DNA of 64,000 nt from NCBI GenBank assembly GCA_024638465.1, contig JAHEKF010000003.1:42446-106445 (forward strand), in the 5' to 3' direction. Of this stretch, positions 1-9,298 are shown one piece after another (position 1 is the stretch's first letter; each line of letters opens with the position of its first letter). Origin of the DNA: Rhodospirillaceae bacterium (lineage in GTDB: Bacteria; Pseudomonadota; Gammaproteobacteria; Steroidobacterales; Rariloculaceae). The position numbers and the translations under genes are program-made. The notes below the pieces were generated by a model that was not told the DNA's origin, ran no database searches, and was given only the letters and a program-made list of their open reading frames with translations.

Positions 1-33
1 CGACGCAGAAAAGCCTGAATTCAACTTGCGATA

Positions 34-1227
34 TTGCTTGCACTACCCATCGTGGAGACCAGCTTGGACTCACTCGACGCTCTAGATCTACTGGATATCG
101 ACTCGGAATTGACGGCGGAAGAGCGAATGACTCAAGCCACTGCTCGCCGTTTCGTCGAAGCTTCCGTCGTTCCCGTTATTCGCCAGTGTTTCGAAGAGCA
201 CCGTTTTCCGAAGGAGCTCATTCCCGAGATTGCAGCGCTGGGAATGCTCGGCAGCACTATCCAGGGATACGGCTGTGCCGGGCTAAATAATGTCTGTGCC
301 GGCCTGATCTATCAGGAGCTCGAACGAGGCGATAGCGGGCTACGAAGTTTCGTTTCCGTCCAAAGCGCTCTCGTGATGCATCCGATCCTTGCATTCGGAT
401 CAGACGCGCAGCGGGAACGCTGGTTGCCAGAACTTGCGCGCGGCGAGGCGATAGGCTGCTTCGGACTGACTGAGCCCCATGGTGGCTCTGACCCTGGCAA
501 CATGAAGACACACGCCAGAAAAGACGGCTCGGATTGGGTCGTGAATGGCTCGAAAATCTGGATCACCAATGGAACCTTCGCTGATGTTGTGGTGGTGTGG
601 GCCAGAACCGAAGAGGGCATCCGTGCGCTTCTGGTCGAGAGTGACATGCCGGGGTTCAGCTCCACCGAGATTGACAACAAATTTTCTTTGCGAGCATCCA
701 GTACTGCCGCGCTGTTTTTCGACGACGTTCGCGTGCCAGAGGCAAACGCCCTGCCCTCGGCAACAGGCCTCGGCGCCGCATTGGCATGCCTGACCGAAGC
801 GCGCCTGGGCATCAGCTGGGGAGCGATCGGCGCAGCCCAGGATTGCCTCCGGGAAGCTTTGTCGTTCACCGAGACTCGAGAACTCTTCGGAAAAAAGCTG
901 AATAGTACACAGTCGGTACAACAGCGACTTGCCGACATGGCGCGAAGAATTGCGACCGGCCAACTGCTGGCCCTGCATCTCAGCCGACGCAGGGACGCCG
1001 GCAAACTCCACCCCACTCAGGTCTCCATCGGTAAATGGAATAACGTGCGAACGGCTCTCGATATTGCCCGTGACTGCCGCGACCTTCTCGGCGCCAGCGG
1101 TATCAGCGCGGAGCACGTCGCGATTCGGCACATGCTGAACATGGAAAGCCTGGTGACGTATGAAGGCACGGAAACCGTACATCAGCTCGTTGTCGGTAAG
1201 GAACTCACGGGCATCAATGCGTTCTAA
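34..1227 (+). CDS. Acyl-CoA dehydrogenase, glutaryl-CoA dehydrogenase-like
   Basis: Motifs LTEPHGGSDPGNMKT, NGSKIWITNG, C-terminal YEGTETVHQLVVGKELTG; start codon uncertain. Confidence 0.88.
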   Translation: MLALPIVETSLDSLDALDLLDIDSELTAEERMTQATARRFVEASVVPVIRQCFEEHRFPKELIPEIAALGMLGSTIQGYGCAGLNNVCAGLIYQELERGDSGLRSFVSVQSALVMHPILAFGSDAQRERWLPELARGEAIGCFGLTEPHGGSDPGNMKTHARKDGSDWVVNGSKIWITNGTFADVVVVWARTEEGIRALLVESDMPGFSSTEIDNKFSLRASSTAALFFDDVRVPEANALPSATGLGAALACLTEARLGISWGAIGAAQDCLREALSFTETRELFGKKLNSTQSVQQRLADMARRIATGQLLALHLSRRRDAGKLHPTQVSIGKWNNVRTALDIARDCRDLLGASGISAEHVAIRHMLNMESLVTYEGTETVHQLVVGKELTGINAF

Positions 1228-1362
1228 ATAATGAGGCGCAGCACACCTGGGCGCCGGGCGACGAGTTCGGCAGTAGCGATCTTGCGGAACGCGTCACAGC
1301 AGGCTCGCGCCATCAGATCGATAATTTGCGCGAGCCATAGACTCATCAACAGGGACGATTAG

Positions 1363-1566
1363 ATGACCAGGATACGGCGGATATGTCTTTCGGTGGGTGA
1401 ACGGAAAGAGTGGATCAGTTTGGTTTCGGGATCCGCTCCGAATACGCACCGGGTCATCCCGACAGACGGAGAGGAGTTCGAGTTTTCGCCGAATGACGAG
1501 GAACCGCTCGAGGCGCAGATCGCCAGACTGATGGAAAATCGTGACGCAGGGACTGCTGGTCAATAG
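1363..1566 (+). CDS. Small hypothetical protein (67 aa)
   Basis: ORF with AGGGA-like sequence upstream, in a gap between larger genes. Confidence 0.4.
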   Translation: MTRIRRICLSVGERKEWISLVSGSAPNTHRVIPTDGEEFEFSPNDEEPLEAQIARLMENRDAGTAGQ

Positions 1567-3395
1567 ACAAAAATAGCGCCCGAGTCTCGTGCATCGTCGT
1601 TGTAGCGATCGCCTCCGACTCCGGTCGCAGCGCTGTCTTCAAATCGCGCCCCGACGATCATCGTCGATCCATCCTCGTCGAACGCTACGACTGAAGCGAA
1701 TTCGTCATATACACCGGCATTCGGTGCCTTTACGTAGGCTTCTTCGGTCCAAACGCCTTGCGGATCTCGCGAATAAAGCCAGAGCGCTCCGTATTCCGAA
1801 CCACCCGCTTCATCATCGCCACGATCTCCGTTCAAACCGGATGACGGGCTGTCTTCCAACGGCACGCCCACAGCTAACAGCTCACCATTTCCGTTTAAAG
1901 CAACCCGCGTCCCGAACTGGTCGAATTGTCCGAGATGCGATGGTTTGAGATAGGCCTGTTCGCGCCACTCGCCGTTTTCACGGTGGAATACATAGGCAGA
2001 GCCGTTGGAGTAATCGGTTCGCGGATCGAAACCGACACGGTGACCAACTTCTGCATTGGCACCGGTCGAGGTGTTGTTCTCATCCGGCGCGCCGACCGCC
2101 AGGGTGTTGCCATCACCGCTCAACGAAACGACCGCGCCAAACGCATCAGCGCCCTGCGTATTTTCACCTTTGACGTAAGCCTCCTGTTGCCAGGAACTTC
2201 CGGTTCTCGTGAAGACGTAGGCGGCACCCGAGCCACGCTCGGAGTTATCGCGTTGATCGCCATTGATTCCTGGCGGACCGTCCTCATCCAGAGCACCCAC
2301 CGCGATTGTGTTTCCGTCGTAACTGATCGCGACCGAAGTACCGAACAGGTCGTTCTCCTCCGGATACATGGCTTTGACGTAAGCCTGCTGAGACCAAACG
2401 CCGCCATCGCGCGCGAAGACGTATGCCGCGCCCGCACCGCCGGCATCGTTGCTCGCTTCGTCGAAGTTGATTCCCGACGACGCACTGTCCTCGCCCTGTG
2501 CGGTCGCAACAAGCGTATCGCCGTCGTAACTGAGCGCAACCTGATAGCCGAATACATCGCCCGCTTCCGCGTTCGATGCTTTGAGATACGCCTGCTGGGA
2601 CCAGTTACCCCCGTCCCGGGCGAAGACGTAAACCGCACCCGCGCCAAGCGCGGAGTTATCGGATTGATCGCCGTCGATACCGGTTGCGCTGCTCGCTTCG
2701 AGATTGGCGCCCACCGCCAGCGTATTACCGTCACCGCTTAGCGATACCGAATATCCGAATTGGTCACTCGACTCCGCATTGGATGCCTTGACGTAGGCCT
2801 GCTGAGACCAGCCATCGTCATCGAGCACGAAGACATAGACGGCCCCGGCGTCGAGTGCCGAGTTGTCGGTCTCGTCGCCGTTTATACCGGTTGCCGCGCT
2901 ATCCTCGAAGATGGCGCTAACCGCCATCGTGTCGCCGTCGGCGCTTATCGACGCCGATAATCCATAGATTACGCTGCCGCCACCAAATTGATCGTCGACC
3001 CCCGTATTGGAGGCTTTAACGTAGCCGATCGTTTCGGACATTCCATCCAGCGGAGAGACTTCTTCGGATCGCGTGCAACCACTCGCGTTGCAAGCTTCCA
3101 GCGCATAGCGAGCCGTATCCCAGGGATACAGATGAACGGCGACTGGAACCGATGTTCGCGTCGTCTCGGCCGAAAGATCGGTACCAACCTGGGAGAACGC
3201 GGTAACGCCGTCCAGATCAGCAAGCAAGCGATAGCGTTCCGCGTCCGCGACCGGAGACCAGTTGAACTCGAGTGTCTTCAGACCATAACCGAGCGTCAGC
3301 GTCGGCGCAGGTGGCGGCGACGAACACGCGGAAAGGGCCGCCGCTGCTACAACGAAAAACCCGACGCTTCTCAACCAAGCGTAATTAGACATCAT
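1560..3395 (-). CDS. Exported FG-GAP/integrin-alpha-like beta-propeller lipoprotein
   Basis: Lipobox-like LSACSS; seven copies of a Y(V/L)K-x(n)-FG-x-VSLSGDGNTLAVGA repeat. Confidence 0.85.
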   Translation of the reverse strand: MMSNYAWLRSVGFFVVAAAALSACSSPPPAPTLTLGYGLKTLEFNWSPVADAERYRLLADLDGVTAFSQVGTDLSAETTRTSVPVAVHLYPWDTARYALEACNASGCTRSEEVSPLDGMSETIGYVKASNTGVDDQFGGGSVIYGLSASISADGDTMAVSAIFEDSAATGINGDETDNSALDAGAVYVFVLDDDGWSQQAYVKASNAESSDQFGYSVSLSGDGNTLAVGANLEASSATGIDGDQSDNSALGAGAVYVFARDGGNWSQQAYLKASNAEAGDVFGYQVALSYDGDTLVATAQGEDSASSGINFDEASNDAGGAGAAYVFARDGGVWSQQAYVKAMYPEENDLFGTSVAISYDGNTIAVGALDEDGPPGINGDQRDNSERGSGAAYVFTRTGSSWQQEAYVKGENTQGADAFGAVVSLSGDGNTLAVGAPDENNTSTGANAEVGHRVGFDPRTDYSNGSAYVFHRENGEWREQAYLKPSHLGQFDQFGTRVALNGNGELLAVGVPLEDSPSSGLNGDRGDDEAGGSEYGALWLYSRDPQGVWTEEAYVKAPNAGVYDEFASVVAFDEDGSTMIVGARFEDSAATGVGGDRYNDDARDSGAIFVY

Positions 3396-3427
3396 GGCGA
3401 TTTTTTCTATTGGCTGTACGGGCGCCG

Positions 3428-3826
3428 CTAGCGCCCACGGTAGAGTTCTTCGCCGGACTCGAGATCGACCAGAACCGAGCCCTCCGACAGCGTCATCTGC
3501 GGTGAACCGTTCTTCAGAGCGCGCCCGGTCATTTCAATGCGGTCGCCCGGCTGAAATGTGGTCTCGTCCCATCCGAAGCGTGTACCGAGACTGGTCGGAT
3601 TTCCGAGCTCGCCGCGCCAGCGAACGATGTTCCCGGTCTCGTCTTCGACATCCAGGATCAGGACGGAATGCGGATTGATCAACCGCCACTGCGCGACAAC
3701 GCCAGCGACAGTAGTGACGTGGTCGTTATACCGACCGGCATCGCCATGATGGGATCGCACCGGTCCGGCAAACAGCAATACGGTTGCGCCAATCGTCAAC
3801 CACGCGGCGTGGGTTTTATGCGGCAT
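3428..3826 (-). CDS. DUF6152-like exported protein
   Basis: Signal peptide, HHGD, INPH and GELGNPTSL-type motifs; paralogous to the 8705-9103 protein. Confidence 0.75.
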   Translation of the reverse strand: MPHKTHAAWLTIGATVLLFAGPVRSHHGDAGRYNDHVTTVAGVVAQWRLINPHSVLILDVEDETGNIVRWRGELGNPTSLGTRFGWDETTFQPGDRIEMTGRALKNGSPQMTLSEGSVLVDLESGEELYRGR

Positions 3827-4032
3827 TGAACCTGCCCTCCTTCACTCTCACTACAGCGCGACAAAATCGCGGCAGTTCGTAAGTTCTTCCTGCTCCGGCG
3901 GTGCAGAAACCGCAGCGGAGGCCATCAATCAATACACAAAATTATACCGTAGTCGCTTCTCTGGCGACGTAGGAACTTATACATACTGAGTCACCGGAAT
4001 CCATCGTGGAGAACGAATAACGACGTATTTCG

Positions 4033-5178
4033 TTACAAAATATTCATGCCCAGCCAGCTATGAATGTATTCCGCAATCTCCTTGCTGTTGAGCTCGAGCA
4101 TCATCATATGACCGTTGCCCGGCAAACCGACGTCTTCCATCAGCACGTATTCCGTGTCGACACCCGCCTGATTGAGCCAGTTCGCGAGACAATGATCGAA
4201 GATGCGGTGATAGCCTCCTTCGCCGTTCATGAACAGTACGGGTATATCGGTGAGGTTGACAAGCTGGCGAGCCGGCTCCTGCTGTTGATAACACGGAACG
4301 AGACCGGGTCCTTCGGCTTGCGCCTGCAGTTCGACCATGAGTTCCGACGGGTCGCTAACCGGAGGATCGTAAGTAATTGGCGTATTCCCTACGCCCCAGG
4401 AAAGGCCACCACCGTCGCGATAGGTCACGTTCGTCGTGTCGACGCCGCGAATAGGCGGTGCCGCAGGCTCCAGGGTCACAATAACTTCGACGAGATCCGG
4501 ACGCAGGTCCGCGATATTCCAGCCGAACCAGCCGCCCTGCGAATGTGTCAGCAGAATCACCGGCGTGCCAATCATGTCCAGCAGTTCGACATTCGCGTCG
4601 ATCGTGAGCTGCGCCTGGCGCCCACCTATATATTGGACCTGGGTTTTCATGAACGCGTCCATTACGGGATCACCCATTCGACCACTTCCAGGCCACTGCG
4701 TGTGCTTTGCGGCCTGCGGGAAATCTGCGGTCGCTGCGGAGGCCGTGAATATCTGCTCGATACCGGGCGCGTTGCGAATATTCAAATTTCCGTCAACGCC
4801 CGGAACGTACTGGGAGCGACCGCGCGCAGGAAAGTCCTGCATATACACGACGTAGCCCATATCGACGAAGTTGTAAGCCCAACCTGGCCTTCCATCGGGC
4901 GTCTGCAGCCAGTCGACACCGGTCTGCCCCGCGCCGTGCAAAAGCACGATTGGATACGGATGCAGAATTTCTCGCGGCACGAGAACCTCAACGTACATCG
5001 CACCACCCATCGTCTCTTCGCCGGGCTCGCCGACGTATTCGCCGCCCACGTAGAAATAGCCGTGCCTCGCGACGTTGTCGAGCGCTACCGTCGGAATCGA
5101 ATCCGGCGGCGCCTGCGCAAAAGCACCGGCTCCGACACAAAGCAGCAGCGACGTAAGCAAAATCTCTCTAGCGTTCAT
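4033..5178 (-). CDS. Exported alpha/beta hydrolase
   Basis: VLLHGAGQTG oxyanion region, LTHSQGG nucleophile elbow, C-terminal GNGHMMMLE; start moved to MNAREILL with a signal peptide. Confidence 0.82.
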   Translation of the reverse strand: MNAREILLTSLLLCVGAGAFAQAPPDSIPTVALDNVARHGYFYVGGEYVGEPGEETMGGAMYVEVLVPREILHPYPIVLLHGAGQTGVDWLQTPDGRPGWAYNFVDMGYVVYMQDFPARGRSQYVPGVDGNLNIRNAPGIEQIFTASAATADFPQAAKHTQWPGSGRMGDPVMDAFMKTQVQYIGGRQAQLTIDANVELLDMIGTPVILLTHSQGGWFGWNIADLRPDLVEVIVTLEPAAPPIRGVDTTNVTYRDGGGLSWGVGNTPITYDPPVSDPSELMVELQAQAEGPGLVPCYQQQEPARQLVNLTDIPVLFMNGEGGYHRIFDHCLANWLNQAGVDTEYVLMEDVGLPGNGHMMMLELNSKEIAEYIHSWLGMNIL

Positions 5179-5233
5179 AGGATCTCTCCGTACGCAACGA
5201 TCAGATCGTGTATCCAATTTTCAGAAGCGGAAA

Positions 5234-6499
5234 CTATTCCCACGCGGCGTAGACCGGTTTGCCGATCAGGGTTTCGGGTCGCGCTCCCCGGCGCGGCGTG
5301 TATTTCTGCACACGCCCGTTTCCGACTTCAGCGATGTAGAAGTTGCCTTCCTGGTCGACGCTCAACCCGTGCACACCCCATTGAGCGCCCGGAAAATCGC
5401 CAAAGACGCCCCAGGAATACAGGAAGTTGCCATCGAGATCGTAGCCAAGAATCTTGCTGGTCGCCCGATCTGCCGCCCACAGAACCCGGTCCGCGCCAAT
5501 GTAGAACAGATGAATGTCCGTGGGCTCGGGGCCGAAGCTCCATTCGTCCAGAAACTCGCCATCTTCGGTAAAGACCTGGACGCGATTGTTAGCGCGATCG
5601 TTCACGAACACGCGGCGCGTCTCGACATCCACGGCAACGCCGTGAACATTGTTCATATAACCCGGCCGCGTCTCGTTCGGCGGATTGCCCGGCTGACCCC
5701 AGGTCATGAGGTAGTTACCATCGTGGTCGAACTTCACTACGCGGGTATTGGCATAGCCATCTGCAACGAACATCGCGTCGTCCAGAAACGCCATGAAAGT
5801 AGGCCGGTAAAAATGCTCAGGGTCGTTACCCGATTCATTCGGAATACCGATCGTCTGAACGAGTTCCGAGCCGTCATTAGTGAACTTGAAGATCGCATGC
5901 CGGAAGTCGTCAACGACCCAGACGTGCTTCTCCGGATCGTAGGGATTGATCGTCACATAATGCGGACGGCGGAACAGACTGTCCCATTGAGTCCATTCCT
6001 CGATGATCTCGCCGTCACTGTTCACGACAACCAGGCAGTGCTCCCATCTGTGATCGACGCCGTGAACGCCACGATCGGTATCGTCGCCATCCAATGCGCC
6101 GGGAAGGCTCGCGCGAGGTCCGACAGAGGCGTTGCGCCATGGTAGTTGCGCGACAGGAAACGACAACGCCGGTCCGGCCTCCGGATAAACCGTGGCCGGC
6201 GGCCGTTCGATGTTCGGCAATTCGCCGCGATGAAGAATAAATACGCGATCGGGACTCTCGGCAAACACACTTTGACCGGCGCCGTACGTCCAGGCTGAAT
6301 GACCGGGGAGATCCGCGAGATCCTGTGGCCAGTCCGCGTCTACGTTATACGGGCCAAACATGTCCTGTCCGCCTTTTTGCCCGGGAACGGCAGCGAACCC
6401 CGGGGTCCCGCTCTGAGCGAATGCGATATGGCTGCCACCGGCGAGTGCGACTGCAACTCCGGCCGCCGCCCCCAAAAGCCCTCTGAATCGGTTATTCAT
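5234..6499 (-). CDS. Exported NHL-repeat / six-bladed beta-propeller protein
   Basis: NHL-like repeats (NVHGVAVDVETRRVFVNDRANNRVQVF, GVHGLSVDQEGNFYIAEVGNGRVQKYTP); start chosen at MNNRFRG. Confidence 0.8.
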   Translation of the reverse strand: MNNRFRGLLGAAAGVAVALAGGSHIAFAQSGTPGFAAVPGQKGGQDMFGPYNVDADWPQDLADLPGHSAWTYGAGQSVFAESPDRVFILHRGELPNIERPPATVYPEAGPALSFPVAQLPWRNASVGPRASLPGALDGDDTDRGVHGVDHRWEHCLVVVNSDGEIIEEWTQWDSLFRRPHYVTINPYDPEKHVWVVDDFRHAIFKFTNDGSELVQTIGIPNESGNDPEHFYRPTFMAFLDDAMFVADGYANTRVVKFDHDGNYLMTWGQPGNPPNETRPGYMNNVHGVAVDVETRRVFVNDRANNRVQVFTEDGEFLDEWSFGPEPTDIHLFYIGADRVLWAADRATSKILGYDLDGNFLYSWGVFGDFPGAQWGVHGLSVDQEGNFYIAEVGNGRVQKYTPRRGARPETLIGKPVYAAWE

Positions 6500-6532
6500 T
6501 CGTTGTTTCTCCGCTTTCTTATTCACGTTTCG

Positions 6533-7813
6533 TTATTCGATGTTGTCCTGAATCCATTCGTGGATATAGGCAACGATGTCGTCGCTGTTGAGCTCCAGCA
6601 TCATCATGTGACCGTTCCCACTGATACCCACGTCTTCCAGCCGAACAAAATCGGTTTCGACGCCGGCCTGATTGAGCCATTTTGGAATGCAGGCATCGAA
6701 TACACGGTGATAAGTGCCGTCGGCGGAAAGCGCGAGAACCCGCATATCGGCCATGTTGACCAGCTGGCGCGCAGGTTCTTCCTGCAGATAGCACGGGACT
6801 TCGCCGGGCTGGTCGCCCTCTTCCTCGAGATAGGTTACGAGTTCAGACGGATCGCCAACGGGCGGCTCATAGGTCAGGGGGTAGTTCACCGGCCCCCAGG
6901 CATTCGCCGGCCGCCCGGAATAGGCAACTTCAGCCGTATTGACGTTCCCGATCTGCGGACCGCCCGGCTCGACCGTGACGATTCCGCGAACGAGTTCGGG
7001 CCTGCCGTCCGCGACGCCCCAGCCGACACCGCCGCCCTGCGAGTGCGTTAACAGAATTACCGGCTGCCCTATCGTGTCGAGCAGTTCCATCGCCGCAAAG
7101 CGCGCCATCTCCGTACTGCGCCCTGCGAACTGAACCTGCGACCTGATGAAGTTATCGAAGATCGCGTCGCCGCGATGACCGCCACCCGGCCATTGCGTGT
7201 GGTTGTCCTTCAGCGGAAAATTTCCTTTCTCGCCGACGTTCGTCCAGATACGCTCGAGCTGCTCGGCTGTGCGGATTCCGAGATCGCCATGCTCGCCGCC
7301 CGGAATATAGGTCGAGCGACCTCGCGCCGGGTAGTCGACCATGTAGAGCGTGTAACCCTGCTCTACCAGGTAATACGCCCATCCCGCTCTGCCATCGGGC
7401 GTAACGAGCCAGTCGAAACCCGTCTGGCCGTTGCCATGGAACATGACCAGGGGATACGGCTGCGTCGCTTCACGCGGCTCCCAGACCTCGACGTACATAT
7501 GACCGCCCATGATCGGCGGCTCACCGACATAGTCGCCTCCGGCATAGAAGAATCCCTTGCTCGCGATATGTTCTGTCGAGAACGTCGGTATGGCATCGGG
7601 TGGGGACGCCGGAGAACTTTCGACGACTGTTGCTGTTGCCGGCGCAGGCGCAGGCGCAGGCGCGGGCATGGTCGTCGCCATCGCATCGCTAGCATTCGGA
7701 TCGGTTGCCGATGCCATGGGTTCGGATTCGCTATTACTGCCACAGCCGGCGAGTAGTGAAACGGCAACGATTGTCGTTACCGCAGAAATCGGGTGACACG
7801 TTTTCGGGATCAT
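6533..7813 (-). CDS. Alpha/beta hydrolase lipoprotein, paralogue of 4033-5178
   Basis: Lipobox LLAGCG, Ala/Pro linker, VMFHGNGQTG, LTHSQGG, GNGHMMMLE. Confidence 0.83.
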   Translation of the reverse strand: MIPKTCHPISAVTTIVAVSLLAGCGSNSESEPMASATDPNASDAMATTMPAPAPAPAPATATVVESSPASPPDAIPTFSTEHIASKGFFYAGGDYVGEPPIMGGHMYVEVWEPREATQPYPLVMFHGNGQTGFDWLVTPDGRAGWAYYLVEQGYTLYMVDYPARGRSTYIPGGEHGDLGIRTAEQLERIWTNVGEKGNFPLKDNHTQWPGGGHRGDAIFDNFIRSQVQFAGRSTEMARFAAMELLDTIGQPVILLTHSQGGGVGWGVADGRPELVRGIVTVEPGGPQIGNVNTAEVAYSGRPANAWGPVNYPLTYEPPVGDPSELVTYLEEEGDQPGEVPCYLQEEPARQLVNMADMRVLALSADGTYHRVFDACIPKWLNQAGVETDFVRLEDVGISGNGHMMMLELNSDDIVAYIHEWIQDNIE

Positions 7814-7831
7814 GGCCTGTTACCCCCAATC

Positions 7832-7850
7832 CATAATGCTAATCATTGTC
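7832..7850. promoter_or_regulatory. Candidate Fur box
   Basis: cataatgctaatcattgtc matches GATAATGATAATCATTATC at 16/19 positions, about 19 bp upstream of the start codon at 7813. Confidence 0.6.
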
Positions 7851-7853
7851 ATT

Positions 7854-7875
7854 CCGGAAATTTTTTTATTTCCGG
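7854..7875. repeat. Perfect inverted repeat, 8-bp arms, next to the Fur-like site
   Basis: ccggaaat-tttttt-atttccgg. Confidence 0.6.
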
Positions 7876-7919
7876 CTCTAGTGTCCGAACGCGAGGAACC
7901 GCGCTTAATAAAGAATACG

Positions 7920-8675
7920 CTACTCTTCGGCGTCCGGTTCGTAATTCAGAATCGCATCTTCGAAAGCTTCGAAGTTGACGTTGTCCATACACGCGAACTC
8001 TTCGATATCCCAGTCGACGGGTCGATAACGCCGCTCGCCCGTCCAGGGCTCAGTAAACGCCACCGGATCCTCGATCGTAATGTCGATGCGGAGGTTGCCA
8101 TCCTCATCCAGCCTGATACGTTCAAGGACTCTGAGTTGCTCGCTGTGCGGTATTCCCTGACGATCGACCCAGGTCTTATCATTGAAATTGACCGTCTCGA
8201 CAACGAGCGTGTCGCCCTCCCAATGCCCCGTCGAGTCACCCATCCACATCGGCGCAAGATCCGTTCTGTGCTCGCGTCCATCCGTATAGATCTGACGAAC
8301 CGCGTGATCGTATTCGAACAGCATCAGCACTCTTTCCGGCGTCTGGATGATCTCCATCGGAAACGGATGCATGTAAATTCGCGGGGTTCCCGGCTTGAAG
8401 CACTCATACACGGGATCGTTGGTCTCCAGGACCGGAACGCTGCGGGGCCCGAAGGTCGGCTTCGATTGCTCGTAGCGCTGCATTGCCCAAGGTGTCATTG
8501 GCGGCAGATCCGGACGCAAGGCGGAATTCTGATACGACCGCGTATGCTCGAGCGGAAAATTGGTCCAGACTCCCGAGAAATCGGCGCCGTGATCACCGGA
8601 TTGCGCCAGCAGTGGCTGATTGACACAGAGAAGCGTCGCGAAAGCGGCAAACATTACGGGCCTGCGAAACGCCAT
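7920..8675 (-). CDS. Hypothetical exported protein
   Basis: Signal peptide ending LLAQ, full-length ORF in line with neighbouring genes. Confidence 0.75.
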   Translation of the reverse strand: MAFRRPVMFAAFATLLCVNQPLLAQSGDHGADFSGVWTNFPLEHTRSYQNSALRPDLPPMTPWAMQRYEQSKPTFGPRSVPVLETNDPVYECFKPGTPRIYMHPFPMEIIQTPERVLMLFEYDHAVRQIYTDGREHRTDLAPMWMGDSTGHWEGDTLVVETVNFNDKTWVDRQGIPHSEQLRVLERIRLDEDGNLRIDITIEDPVAFTEPWTGERRYRPVDWDIEEFACMDNVNFEAFEDAILNYEPDAEE

Positions 8676-8704
8676 CAGGAATTCATCCTCGCCACTCGAC
8701 AGCT

Positions 8705-9103
8705 TCAGTCATCGCCCACCAGAACGGCTCCTTCGGCATTCACGACGGAGCGAAGTCGCAAAGAGGGAGCGCCACTGCGGGCCGGGTTGCCGGACAACGT
8801 TATCTCATCCCCTGGCTGAAGCAGATCCTTGCTCCATTGCACCGTCGATCCACGTTCCATACGCGCCAGCCGATTCGGGCTCGTAAGCTCGCCGGACCAT
8901 TCGACAACTTCACCGTCGTCACCGGTGACAGCGATATAGATGAGCACATGGGGATTGATGAATTCGAACTTCGTGACTGCGCCGGTCACAGTAACGGATT
9001 CGTCGCTGTCATAAGCGGCGCCGCCGTGATGGGCCTGCACGGAGGCTGCGGCCAAAAAGACACCTGCGATCGCGAACGAAACTTTGCTAATTCTCGTGAG
9101 CAT
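8705..9103 (-). CDS. DUF6152-like exported protein
   Basis: Signal peptide, AHHGGAAYD, INPHVLIYI, GELTSPNRL, LQPGDEITLSG; start chosen at MLTRISKV. Confidence 0.75.
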   Translation of the reverse strand: MLTRISKVSFAIAGVFLAAASVQAHHGGAAYDSDESVTVTGAVTKFEFINPHVLIYIAVTGDDGEVVEWSGELTSPNRLARMERGSTVQWSKDLLQPGDEITLSGNPARSGAPSLRLRSVVNAEGAVLVGDD

Positions 9104-9183
9104 TGACATCTCCCTCATCGAACGCCGTCTGTTCCCCCGAATCGACCCGAACGCAGCCGAACAATCATGCCGCAAGTATCAAC

Positions 9184-9215
9184 GCCCCATGGCGTTGGCG
9201 TCAACGCCATGGGGC
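9184..9215. repeat. Perfect intergenic inverted repeat, 14-bp arms, 4-nt loop
   Basis: gccccatggcgttg-gcgt-caacgccatggggc; no T-tract on either side. Confidence 0.8.
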
Positions 9216-9298
9216 CTCGGCCAAGCGAGAAACCGGAGTTAAATTTTATTAATAATCCGGTAGTTACCACGCAGCGCGAAAGACGGCGCCGACGCTCA

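Noticed and set aside
1926-2741. 271-aa plus-strand ORF inside the FG-GAP gene
   Set aside because: Periodic shadow of the repeat-encoding gene on the other strand.
4060-5571. 503-aa plus-strand ORF
   Set aside because: Antisense to the hydrolase and NHL genes, which have clear family motifs; a shadow ORF typical of high-GC DNA.
7854-7875. Hairpin considered as a Rho-independent terminator
   Set aside because: The T-run is in the loop, not after the stem, on both strands; kept only as an inverted repeat.
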